From Mactromeris polynyma (taxonomy: Eukaryota > Mollusca > Bivalvia > Venerida > Mactridae), in contig JASFXZ010000044.1 in assembly GCA_032209605.1 (NCBI GenBank), positions 1,116,001 to 1,180,000 on the forward strand: a stretch of DNA of 64,000 nt. Reading direction: 5' to 3'. Made by a program: the position numbers and the translations under genes. Under the pieces are notes generated by a model. That model did not search any database. It worked only from the letters and a program-made list of their open reading frames with translations, and was not told the DNA's origin. Of the stretch, positions 54,401 to 64,000 are shown piece by piece. Position 1 is the first letter of the stretch, and every line of letters starts with the position of its first letter.

Positions 54401-56595
54401 TAGCATGCTTTGTTATATACACAAAACTAAATTTCCGTGAATTAAATTTCCGTGATGCTTTTGTATACAAACCAGAGATACCGTCCAAGAAAAGCCGGGA
54501 ACCAAGTAAAATGTCATACGTATGGCGTCATTTCCTACGCCACTTGTGCCCTGTTTTCAAAGCTAGTCTGTTATTTGGTTTTGGAACATTTTAGAAGAAA
54601 TCTTCACATCCTAAATTTTCTTTTTGTTTCAATTTTGGTAATATACTACTGCAAAATGTGTACGTCACGTTTGTATAACTTGAATTAAAGGTATTTGTTC
54701 ATTTTAAAATCTTGGTCTACGTCAGCTTTTGACGGAGTTACTGAATAAACTTGGTGCAAATATATAAATTTCCGTTGCTGTATGGTAACGGAAATTTCAT
54801 GTATTTTACACTTTGGTTCTTAGTGAATTTAGAGCACAATTTTGAATAAGTAATATAGTGCAATACATCGACTTTAATTCCACTTGTTTTTAACAAATAT
54901 TCTAGCCACTTCCCTGGCTTCTCAGAAGTCAGATTTAAAGAATTAAATCCAGCGTTAAATACAATTCATAAGTGGAGTGATTCGCCATCGAGTCAGTACT
55001 TGGTCTCTAAAATGCCTGATATTTGTAACATACTTGTAGTATGGACTTATTCTGAGAGTGGACATGGCAAAGGACAATGTGACGGACATGGCTGGAGTTG
55101 TAAAAGACTGGCGGACGAAGCCATTAGGCGTGGTAAATTTAATATTGATGTGAAAAGTTTCTTTGAGTGGGCAAAAACATATAACACGAAGATGTCTGTT
55201 TTCGATTTGTGATTGCTAGTAAATTTTTGGAAAACAGTAATAAGTCAATGAATTACCACTTAAGGCAGTAAGTAGTACTATGAAACTCCACACTGTTAGG
55301 GGGATTGGAAATGGAGAAAATTTATCAGAGACGTAGGTGCTACGCCCTTGTCGCAGCCACAAAACATCATATGCCACCCGCGACGAAAGTGTCCTTATCA
55401 CAAGTACGCACAATGTTTCGAATTCATATGAGACTAACTAACATACAAATTCATAATCGGGAATGAACAAATTATAACATCAAATGACTTGATTCATCTT
55501 AATATTGCCCGTATCGGTATAACAAGATTTGAATAAATTCCTGTTTTCACATACTTGCGTTTGCATGTTTTGTGAAAAAAGTATTTGAATTTAAATGTAT
55601 AATCATCTATTTTAGTAGTCATATTACAGATTACTTTTATTTCTTGCATAAAAATATTGCTACTGACTAAACATTAAAAAAAATATTTGATGACACTGAT
55701 TTAGCTTAAAGCAGTATTACTTCATTTATAGAATGATGGTCGAGTATCGGATATTTAAAGCGTGGAAAAAAGAAGTTTATCCCCTAGTGTATTCAATAGG
55801 TCATAACAGAGAGAATAATAAAGTTATGCATCCAGAAATTTAGAAATGGTCTCTCGATACATTGGAATTGTTGAAACAATTATCAAAAACAACTTAGTCG
55901 GAATTTCATTTTTCACAAAATACTTTTGGCAGATGGACTTAGTTATTGAGAATCAGTGTAAAGATGTAGTATGTAGCGTACGTCTTGCACGTTTGGTATG
56001 GAAAATGATTTTGAGACAGTACGATGATACGTTTCAGCTTTCTATTGAATGTATTGTTTGCAAATTACGATATCTTGCTTGACTTTTACTTCGTATAGCA
56101 ATTAGGCGAATTTAACTTTCCTTATAGTAATTCAGATCTTATTGCTGAAATAGATTTCGGTACTGTGTAGTTTAAACACATTTTCTAATTTGTCCTTATG
56201 TTTTTATTAAAGAGACCATACCATACATATATTTTATTGTTGATCTGTCTTAAATTTGGTCCTGGAAATTATTATAACATATACGGTCCCTGCCTTAACT
56301 GAATGTTAGAACGGACTAATATTTCAGGAAAATAATGCAGTGTACCATAATAGTATGAAATTTACAATAATGAATGTTCATTTAATGCTAAAAATAAACA
56401 AATAAAAATAATTGACTAATAAGAAAGATGTTTCGATGTCTATAATCACTTTCCAATATCATCATGCCCATCCATACATACGGCACAAAACAAAATGTAG
56501 TACAAACGACAATACATTGTACTTGTAAGAAAATATAATGATAAAAGTTTACCTTTGCAAATGAAAACCAACGCAAGTAGAACAACAAACTTCAT
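51227..56595 (-). CDS. Small secreted cysteine-rich protein
   Basis: Three exons on the - strand: 56595-56553, 52002-51862 and 51414-51227. Phases (1, 1) and GT-AG sites agree. The joined length is 372 nt, giving 123 aa. The N-terminus MKFVVLLALVFICK is a typical signal peptide, with cleavage probably around residues 15-18. The mature part has ten cysteines (19, 27, 37, 51, 54, 57, 67, 72, 102, 105), including CKGCNMC and CNAC. It has no transmembrane segment after the signal, so it is probably an extracellular disulfide-rich protein. A TATA box lies 69-76 bp upstream of the ATG. I do not recognise the family; it could be an immune, shell-matrix or protease-inhibitor-like peptide, but nothing in the sequence decides. 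Intron 1 is about 4.55 kb. An unseen extra exon is possible, though not needed for phase. Confidence 0.72.
51498..51582. mobile_element. Half MITE family C in secreted-gene intron 2
   Basis: ttacaaaagagagataactc then tagaaatgataaaggaaaag and catgacaatctcatg match the right half of the family C element at 45593-45707. Confidence 0.55.
51862..52002 (-). CDS. Secreted protein exon 2 (six cysteines)
   Basis: Acceptor ttctttcag and donor gtaagt on the - strand. It encodes FGGCPESSQLDC, then DECKGCNMCIPES. Phase 1 in and out, symmetric, so the exon could be skipped or duplicated without frame loss. Confidence 0.75.
52277..52461. mobile_element. MITE family C with 8-bp target duplication
   Basis: Inverted ends cacaggagattgtcatgg and gtgacaatctcctgaa. 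Identical octamers atcctaat lie directly outside (52269-52276 and 52462-52469). Eight-bp duplications are typical of hAT-superfamily transposition. It lies in intron 1 of the secreted gene. Confidence 0.75.
52470..54904. other. Secreted-gene intron 1, left part
   Basis: AT-rich. An imperfect palindrome at 52562-52592 (aaatacctaaacaccatgg then tatttaggtcatt) resembles that at 24951. No further coding exon could be supported. Confidence 0.5.
54905..55212 (+). pseudogene. Coding fragment with GHGKGQCDGHG motif, function unknown
   Basis: A + strand frame of about 100 codons runs from an acceptor-like atattctag at 54904 to TGA at 55210-55212, inside intron 1 of the - strand secreted gene. It contains FSEVRFKELNPAL, LVVWTYSESGHGKGQ, CDGHGWSCKRLADEAIRRG and FFEWAKTYN. 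The SGHGKG...DG-G...KR-AD spacing reminds me of uncharacterised, probably transposon-related animal proteins (a motif like DGVGGAVKR), but I cannot name the family. No start codon and no partner exons are evident. It is likely a degenerate or partial copy of a longer gene. Confidence 0.4.
55213..56552. other. Secreted-gene intron 1, right part
   Basis: AT-rich with only short chance frames. Nothing is recognised. Confidence 0.5.
56553..56595 (-). CDS. Secreted protein exon 1 (signal peptide)
   Basis: ATG at 56595-56593. The exon encodes MKFVVLLALVFICK plus one base, then donor gtaaac. The hydrophobic core, the short first exon and the TATA box behind it support a real start. Confidence 0.75.
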
Positions 56596-56663
56596 GTTGA
56601 AATGTTTAGGAGATTTCACATCTAGTTGTCAAAAAGTAGCAAATGTTGCAGGCAACAGCAAGG

Positions 56664-56671
56664 TTTATATA
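56664..56671 (-). promoter_or_regulatory. TATA box of secreted protein gene
   Basis: On the - strand TATATAAA lies 69-76 bp before the start codon. That would place transcription start near 56635 and leave a 5' UTR of about 40 nt. Confidence 0.65.
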
Positions 56672-59600
56672 CTACCATTCCATCGCCACAGGGCATGTGA
56701 TATATTTAAAATGCCACCGTGTCTCTGTCGCAAACCGTGCACTAATCTTTGCGATTAATATTGGCCCAAAGCATGTATTAATTTTATCAATATATATTTA
56801 TTTACTGACGAAATTGGTCTTATATTGTGGGGAATTATATTTCAATGAATAGCTCTTACATTTGTGAAAACACATTTCATGTGGTTCGTTTTAAAAATTG
56901 GCGTGTTTATGTCACATCATTTCACTGATCTTAAACTGTCTATACTACTAGATGAAAACTTTAATGCACTGGGGACTCTCATTGAAATAAGCTAAATTAA
57001 AGGTCACTGTTACTGAAAAATGATAACTGATTCCACTTCTTTACTTTTAGTTAGAAATAAGCTATCAGATTGTTTTTGGCAGAAATATGTTGATCACTGT
57101 TATTAAACATACTGATTTTTTATAATCATAAGTAAATGTTATAAGTTATAAGTACATGTAATGTTCATTATGCTTTTTTGAGTGAATTACTTGGTTTAGA
57201 TTATCTTAAGCACATACATTGATGGCGAAGCCTGGGGCGTAGGGATTCATTGGTGTCTTGTGTTGAAAACATCGGTTCCAAAATGCTTTGACAGGGATGA
57301 TTTACCAGTATGCATTAAAGAGACACTTTATTGTTGCGTTGTAAATGTAATATAATTGTATTTCTTCTTAAAAGATTGGGAAGAATTTGACTGTATTGAA
57401 TTTGCTAGTTTAAACTGTTCAGAATATGCATTTGTATTTTATACGACAACAACGTTTAGAAACAAATTATACATGTGTTCCACGAAGCAGAAATGTCTTT
57501 GTGATTTGCCTCTTCATTATTTTTGATAATCAAATTTATTGTTTATGTACAAAAGCATTTTGTTTAATTACTGTATACATGTTTTAGACCTATGGTCCAA
57601 ACAATATCGAGTGTTGCCGACTTTAAATATTTAAAACATTCTCCTAATAATAAGTTTGTTCAAGTTTTACAGTTTACAGAAATATTAAAAATTACCTACA
57701 TGTTGCCATTGTCATGCTTTTTAATTTTTGCTGAAGAAATGTATCTATAGCAAATGTATATGTTTTTTTAAAATTCAATGACAATTTTTATATAACTTTG
57801 CAGTTAGTTTACCAGAATTTCGCCATAACTTCGCCGAAGGTTCGTCATAAAAGTAAGCTGCGAGTTCCCCATAAAATGTTTCCCAGAACTTTGCCGAAAC
57901 TTCTGCGGCAAATTTTGCTGGAAATTAAAACTCCTCCCCAAATGTTTGCGGTAAATTCGCTGCAAACTTCATTTGCATGATAATGTTTGACTAAAGGCTT
58001 GCTGCAAATTAACCAAAATGTGTGTCAGAGACCCTGATACAAACATCTGTTTTCAAACGATATCCAATTTAATTTATTGAGTAATTTTGAGTAATCAAGG
58101 TTGGCAAACTCATTATGTATCATTCTAGCTACTCGCGCTTCTAATTAACCTAGTAGATAATTATTACATTTTCTTCAAATACCACAAACGGTACAACAGT
58201 AGTCCATTCTAGAAAGACTATTATGCATTGTAAAATAATATTGTAATTTCAAATGATAAAAACGGCGTAATTATTTTTAAAAGTGCAATTTTTGAATTGA
58301 TATGAGAACATATTTTGGCCAGATGGGTATTCCATGATAAGGTTCTGTGCTGTAGATAATATATATACCAAGTACCTTCTGTACGCCGCGGTGCAAAATT
58401 GAAGAAATCACAGTCGACTTACCAAATTATGAAATAAAACGTAACATGTAGTCTAGTTAGAATGCCAAATCGCCTGCTCATGTTACTGCAGTTGAAAGTT
58501 TGAATTCTTACTTAAATGTTCAGCTTTTCTGAACCATGCATGTGTCTCTTTATTTCGTAGATTGTGTATTTATGGTATTCATTATCTAATTTCAGATCAC
58601 TCAGTGACCTTTTGATATATTTGTAGAAAATCATCCCCTGCTGTTTCCGTGACTCTATCCCCTATTGAGAAGGTGAGATTATTGATTTTGAAAATATATT
58701 TATAAATGGAACCATTATCTGGGTATATCTGTTTAATCTCCAAATAAAGTAATTTCGTATTTAACAAAATTTGTTTAGTTTAAACATATTTTATTTACAT
58801 ACTATGAACATCATAAAAATACAATACAATATATATCATTTTACATTAAACAAGTTTGTTCAGTAGTAATGTGAAAAGGATGGGTCCGAAAGCCAAAGAC
58901 TTATATAGGTCTTCTCCTGAACAAAATTTGTTTCATGTTTTGTTATTGAATAACGGTAAAACTGTAGAATTGTTACGCATAAAATCGATTCATTCCTTTA
59001 AACGTTGATGGAATCTTCCAAATATTAATAAGTATTAACTTTAAAGGAGTTGGTAGTCGCACGAAATAGTAATTGGTGATTATTTTTGTCTGAGCGTTGT
59101 ACATTTACTCGTACATTGGACTGTTTCATGGACTCGCATTCGTTTTAATTGTGGTCCGGAATGAAATTTATTTAAATGTTTCAGAATGTTTTCCATTTGC
59201 TACTACTGCGAATACGCCAGAGAAGCAGAAGACTGTGTCCAGCTTGCATCGTTGACCACCCAGACAAAATATTGAAGTTGAGAAAAAGAGAACTGCATTC
59301 TTATACCGGTGTTATTTGCTTAATAACTTCGGGATGTTTATAGACGTATGTGAAATATACGAGTTTTTATTGCTTTTATTTATACCCCAAGCCAAGGTAT
59401 GGCACATGTCTGTGATAATGTAATTGTGATAATGACTTATGAATGCATTTAGGTTACATTTTTGTCAACCTAATGTTGGTTATGTATACATTTTTTCTCG
59501 AATTATACAAATTGCGTCAATAAATTTGAGTATTTTTACATATCGGCGTTTTCTTTTTAAATTTCTACTTAACCTTAATCATAAACTGAAATGTCTGTGT

Positions 59601-60597
59601 TCATCAGACGTTTAGGAAGCATAAATACTTATATCAGTACGTCGGAGTGTTAACCATTCAATGGGCCATCAATGTGAGCAATGGATTTGTGAAGAAGGCT
59701 TTTAAGTATTCCGTTTAGAAATACATTTCCAACTCGCTACGTACAGAAAGACTAACTGTGTTTGTTGTAAAGAAACAGTTGTTTAAGAGATTTTGCTATA
59801 ATAAAGAATAACTCTTTTGGGAAAGATAACATTTGTCTTTGAATTGAGGTGTTTCTCTTAAGGGAGCATTGAGAGAACTGTAAATGGTTAATTGTTTAGG
59901 TTATGGTGTTTGAATAAAATGGTTGACAGACGGAAGAGTGGAAGACGGTTATAGTAGGGCCAAGATCTGATGGCACAATAATATTTACTTATGCTAATTA
60001 GCCGACGGTTTCGCTTTGCATAAAAAGAGGTTATCATTTAGAGTCTCTGTCATGTCGTACACAATTTTCGAAAAATGAACAACTATTCAAATTTATACGT
60101 ACATGTGCCTCTGTAGCTCAATTAGGTGAGCAGTCACTTAGCAATATAGAGGTTACTGGTTCAAGCATCACATATATGTTTTATTGTGATTAACAGTGAT
60201 ACAATATTTTATGCTTCTAGACGTTTTCTTCTTTATTTATCCTTCTACAGGTAAATTATTAAGTTATGTTTGTTTCCATTTATATTATGTTCTTTGTTAT
60301 CATCATACTATGTATATATTCGTTTTTTAGAACAATTAAAACAATAACACAAGCATAGCAATATTGAACAAACTCGTATACATATTGCTTTAGTATGTAT
60401 ACTAATGGAAAAAAGTAACTGTGCATCATCTGCAGTTATGCCATTTTCTAATGACAAAAGATAAGAACATGATTTTTGGTATACTGTTTAATCACTGTTT
60501 AACTGTTGACAGGATAATCTCGAAATCTGTATGATTTGACACTAGGCATCGTGACACACCCTTGAAGAGATGTGGTGTCAAAAGTCAGTTCACAAAC
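56672..60597. other. Intergenic DNA with minor repeats
   Basis: Mostly featureless and AT-rich. 57800-57975 has repeated cttcgccgaa/ttgcggtaaattcg words, a possible old palindromic repeat. 59187-59342 follows a good acceptor (aaatgtttcag) and is open in two frames, but no gene can be built from it. Confidence 0.45.
60110..60175 (+). mobile_element. tRNA-like remnant
   Basis: ctgtagctcaattaggtgag is A-box-like and ggttactggttcaagcat is a weak B box. The stems do not close. Probably a SINE head. Confidence 0.4.
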
Positions 60598-60785
60598 TCA
60601 GTATCGTGTGTGTCCACCATTGGCGTTGATGCAGGCTTGACAACGACGACGCATAGACGACACTAAGCGATTGAGGAATGTTGTTCCATGTCTCTACCAA
60701 CATTTGTCCCAAAACAGCTAACGTCAATGGCTGATTCGGGGCCTGACGTTAACGTCGCTCCATTTCATCCCATGCGTGCTCGATA
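60598..60785 (-). pseudogene. Tc1-like transposase C-terminal remnant
   Basis: On the - strand the frame shows EHAWDEMERR, then ETWNNIPQ and SMRRRCQACINANGGHTRY with stop at 60598-60600. This is the usual end of Tc1/mariner transposases, with the catalytic Glu in the -EH- context. Only the end of the gene remains and the upstream part is broken. Confidence 0.7.
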
Positions 60786-61763
60786 TGTAAATTACATACA
60801 AATACATACCCACATCCTCTTTAACTGGCACAAGATGAACACCCACCTCCTCTTCAACTGTCACAAGATGAACACTATTGAGTCTAGAAGGGTTTATACA
60901 TGAACAATGTCTGTAAAGGATTAACAAACTTTCATTTTGTCTTTTTGCTGTCGCCATTTTGGCAGTTACATTTAAAAAGGACGATATGAAAAAAGTTAAC
61001 TTAGTTTAGAGTCACTAATGAGCATTGCGGTTGAGAAAATGAAAGCAAAATATCGATATTCTGAATAAAGAAAGATAACTGCATTGAAAAGGATTTACGT
61101 ACCAGATAGGATTACCGTTATTAAACATGAAACGATTTCGAAACAGGAAGTTCAATTCAAGTTTGGTGGAAAATCCGTTTATTCATAAAATTACGTATTG
61201 CAAAATATCTTATTTATATTAAGAAATCATTCGTGACTTAAAATAACAAAGGATATACATACGATGGAGAAAACGTATTTATATCATTGACAAGTACATT
61301 GCAAAAACATGTTAGTTTATTTAACATCGATAGATACAAATTAATCGTTTAAATGTATAAACTATCGTCAAGATATAATATCATATAAGCAAACTGAAAT
61401 GTGTATCTACAAAATATTTCAAAGGTAATACAAATAAGGTGTAGAAATGAAAATGCACTGAGGCAACATAAAATGCAAGGTTTCCGTCATAATTCCAGAA
61501 TCACAGTAAATATGTGTAAACCTCCCAGTATGTGATGATGCAAATAGCATTTTCATTGTCAATCAGCTTAGAAACATCTTCATAAATTCTATATGAAAGA
61601 TCAACACGTCGATCTTCGATAAAATAATAGGCAGTCTTTGGTAATAGCAGTTTGACTGGTTATTAAGTGGAGAGGGGTCGAAATGAACATTTCAGAATAA
61701 TGTTAGTTATCGCACAACATTTGGAGAAAAGAAAGTACTGACTGAGTGATTTTATAAGAAGCA
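60786..61763. other. Between the two Tc1 remnants
   Basis: AT-rich. Nothing is recognised. The left terminal repeat of the next transposon was not found. Confidence 0.4.
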
Positions 61764-62758
61764 TCAGTAACCAGTGTGACCGCCATTTTTACGAATGCAT
61801 TGGAGAATACGTCGCCTCATTGAATTTACGTAACGTTGTATGACCGCGTTTGGAATACGTTGCCATTCTAACACAAGTGCATTTCGGAGGTCATTTATGG
61901 TATCAATTTGATACTCGGACCTGCCTCTCCGACCCAATTCATCCCGTATGTGTTCTATTGGCTTATCTGGGGATACAGCGGGCCAAGTCAAGACGTTAAC
62001 ATTATTTTGAGCAAGGAATTTTGTAGTTATACGCGCCTTGTGAGGCGTTTCATTGTCATGCTGGAAAGTGCAGGTCCGTTATTTTGCATGAATGGTATCA
62101 TTGTATTGTTTAAAATATTGATATAAACTTGAGCATTTAGATTTTCTTGGATAATGACCAGATCAGTTTTCAGATTCCCCATTTTCCCACCCCAGACCAT
62201 AATACTGCCACCACCAAATCTGTCTCTCCCCTAAATACAACAAACTGCAAGTCTTTCATTTCTATGGCGATATATGCGTATTCTGCAATCTGCATGGCTG
62301 ACAGTAAACCGTGACTCATCGCTAAAAAGTATTGATTGCTACTGGTTGCGCGTGAAATGCAAATGATGTCGTGCCCATAACAGTCTGGCAGCTCGGTGAC
62401 GAGCTGTCAAAATCTGTCCAGTATATGGACACCGAGCACGAATAGGAACACTGTTCTGTCTCAAACGGCTTATGATCGTCTGTGCATGAACCCCGTAATG
62501 CCGAGCAGTAATGGTTGCTGGTAAAAAACGATTACGTAGGTGAGTCAACGTGATAACGCGATCAGTACGTAACGTTGTAGCACGTACGCGACTGGGTCTT
62601 GCACGATCTCTAACAGATCAAGTAGTGTTGTACCGGTTCGCAAGATTATGAACAGTCTGTCTTAAGCAGCCAAAATAACGCGCTACGTTATTTACCATTG
62701 ACCCCGCCCGGAGCATACCATTAGCCTGGTTGCTATGATCTTCAGAAAGACGTGGCAT
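61764..62758 (-). pseudogene. Tc1/mariner-type transposase pseudogene
   Basis: The start codon at 62758 opens MPRLSEDHSNQANGML, a DNA-binding-domain-like N-terminus. In-frame stops follow after NRYNTT and after HFTRN. The catalytic triad can still be placed: Asp in LFSDESRF, Asp in HDNETPH (different frame), and Glu in SPDKPIEHIRDELGRR. The C-terminus ends SMRRRILQCIRKNGGHTGY. At least two stops and one frameshift make it inactive. A probable right end with cactgacccaaaaagaaaac (inverted) followed by TA lies at about 63044-63065. The gene length matches the usual size of about 340 codons. Confidence 0.8.
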
Positions 62759-63720
62759 CACTAAATGCAATTGATTTTTAATATTTATTATTAATAATTC
62801 AATATTTGTTATCTGTGCTAAGCGGCAAATTATTACTTGTCAGTGTAAAACCTGTAAGTGAAACCAATGTTGCTGCGCACGTGCAAAGTAAGGACAACGT
62901 TTTTCATGTTTGGACGCATGAATATACCGGCAATTTTTAACACAATTGCATAATCGTTATCTGCAATGAAATCGTGATAAACATGTGTAACACTGTACCA
63001 ACATATATACTGACAAAACAAATATTCAAAAAAATAAAGTGTAAAGTTTTCTTTTTGGGTCAGTGTATAAGATGAGCATTAAATTTTCTACGATAGGAAC
63101 AGCTTCGTTTGCATGAGAAATTTGTGCACATGTTGCGATGAGATATTTAATTTAAAACAAAATGAAATATTATTTGGTATATCATGCTTTTAATACCACA
63201 TGAAGAAATGTAATATGGAAGAAGTATTTGTATAACTATAGCAACGTTTACGTTTTGTTCGGCAATGTCTTAAACGTTTATCTTAGGTAAATGCGAGTAC
63301 AAATAATAAAATCCACCACCATTTGGCATAGTCGAACACAATTGTGCTGGTTCTCATAAATATACCGGTACTTGCAAAGCGCGGTTGGTGTAGCCTCGCG
63401 GCAAGAAGGATGATTGTGCCCGACATGAGCGGCAAAGTTGCTACGTGTGCCAGCTCGATGTTGTCTAATAATAGTCCTTCCCAAATGCTTACACAAAAAG
63501 TAATGTTTTGTTATTTTGTTATCATGGATGATGTAATATTAGGAAACATACTGATTTGGATGTTGTAGATACATGAGTTTTAAAAGAACAGTATTAATAA
63601 TACGTCCAGTGAGTATCAAAAACAATGATAAAATGCACAAGTCATAATTATATTATATTTTAGTGCTATTCATTTTATTGATTTTTCTTTCAATTGTAAT
63701 AAATAAACTTCGTATTACAG
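62759..63720. other. Transposon flank and upstream of Mab-21-like gene
   Basis: 62759-63063 is probably the 5' part of the Tc1 element. The rest is AT-rich and ends in a splice acceptor at 63720 (cgtattacag). Confidence 0.45.
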
Positions 63721-63721
63721 A

Positions 63722-64000
63722 ATGCTCCGCTTGCCAGACGATAGAAATATCTTCTTGATATTATCAGACGTCCTCAATGACATCGGAGTGAAAGAGCGAA
63801 TAGTGATAAGAAGAAAATGTGCGCTGTTCAAAGAAAGTATTAGAAATTTGGGTTATATATTTTGTAACAAAAATTGCACAATTTGCAATTATGGAAGTCA
63901 GTCTGAGGGATCAACACAATCGGTTTGGAATCTGACATAGATTATGTTTGTTTGGTTAGAGACATACATATGATACAAGGCTAGGCGGAATGGAAACCTG
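63722..64000 (+). pseudogene. Mab-21/cGAS-like receptor (cGLR) gene start, broken, runs off window
   Basis: A good acceptor (cgtattacag) is followed by an ATG at 63722. The frame encodes MLRLPDDRNIFLILSDVLND, a helix-rich segment, then NYGSQSEGS, which matches the nucleotidyltransferase GS motif of Mab-21-domain and cGAS-like proteins. At about 63915-63922 the reading slips by one base. In the new frame GLESDIDYVCL follows at once, carrying the metal-binding D-x-D of the same family. That frame meets a TAG at 63982-63984. Active family members sense nucleic acid and make cyclic dinucleotides, and they are greatly expanded in bivalves. The frameshift and stop suggest a pseudogene, unless they are assembly errors. 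The rest lies beyond the window. Confidence 0.7.

Overview
The window looks like nuclear DNA of a bivalve mollusc. It is AT-rich, its genes have long introns, it is dense in short tRNA-derived SINEs, small TA-flanked MITEs and LINE fragments, and several repeats resemble interspersed repeats common in clams and oysters. The assignment rests on protein style and repeat character, not on a database search. No prokaryotic operons, CRISPR arrays or viral genomes are visible.

Three spliced host genes can be assembled with consistent reading phases. (1) A paired-class homeobox gene on the + strand (10033-28261, five exons, 308 aa) has an eh1/octapeptide-like repression motif in exon 1, a Q50 homeodomain split at the classical 46/47 intron position, and a C-terminal OAR motif. 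Its nearest named family is probably ISX. Its 14 kb first intron holds an antisense, nearly intact APE-type LINE. (2) A nuclear receptor of the NR1 type on the + strand (34904-40667, six coding exons, 630 aa) has a rare EACKG P-box and an intact AF-2 helix. (3) A small secreted cysteine-rich protein on the - strand (56595-51227, three exons, 123 aa, ten cysteines after the signal peptide) has a TATA box just upstream. At the right edge (63722 onward, + strand) is the start of a Mab-21/cGAS-like nucleotidyltransferase gene, broken by a frameshift and a stop.

The rest is repeat landscape. 0-10 kb: a 21-bp tandem array, a LINE tail, MITEs, a 27-unit G-rich 60-bp minisatellite (5.7-7.3 kb) and SINEs. 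10-29 kb: the homeobox gene with LINE, SINE and MITE insertions in its introns. 29-34 kb: LINE and SINE debris and a strong hairpin element. 41-51 kb: nested MITEs, a 57-bp minisatellite, and a MITE whose interior has expanded into a roughly 1.1 kb array of 17-bp repeats ending about 55 bp past the secreted-protein gene. 57-63 kb: mostly featureless AT-rich DNA with two decayed Tc1/mariner-type transposase copies.

The genes show no sign of acting together as one pathway; they are ordinary neighbours in a repeat-rich animal chromosome. I found no convincing new multi-gene system. The best leads are the secreted cysteine-rich gene, the unusual receptor P-box, the decayed duplicate of a homeobox splice acceptor, and the minisatellite that grew inside a MITE.
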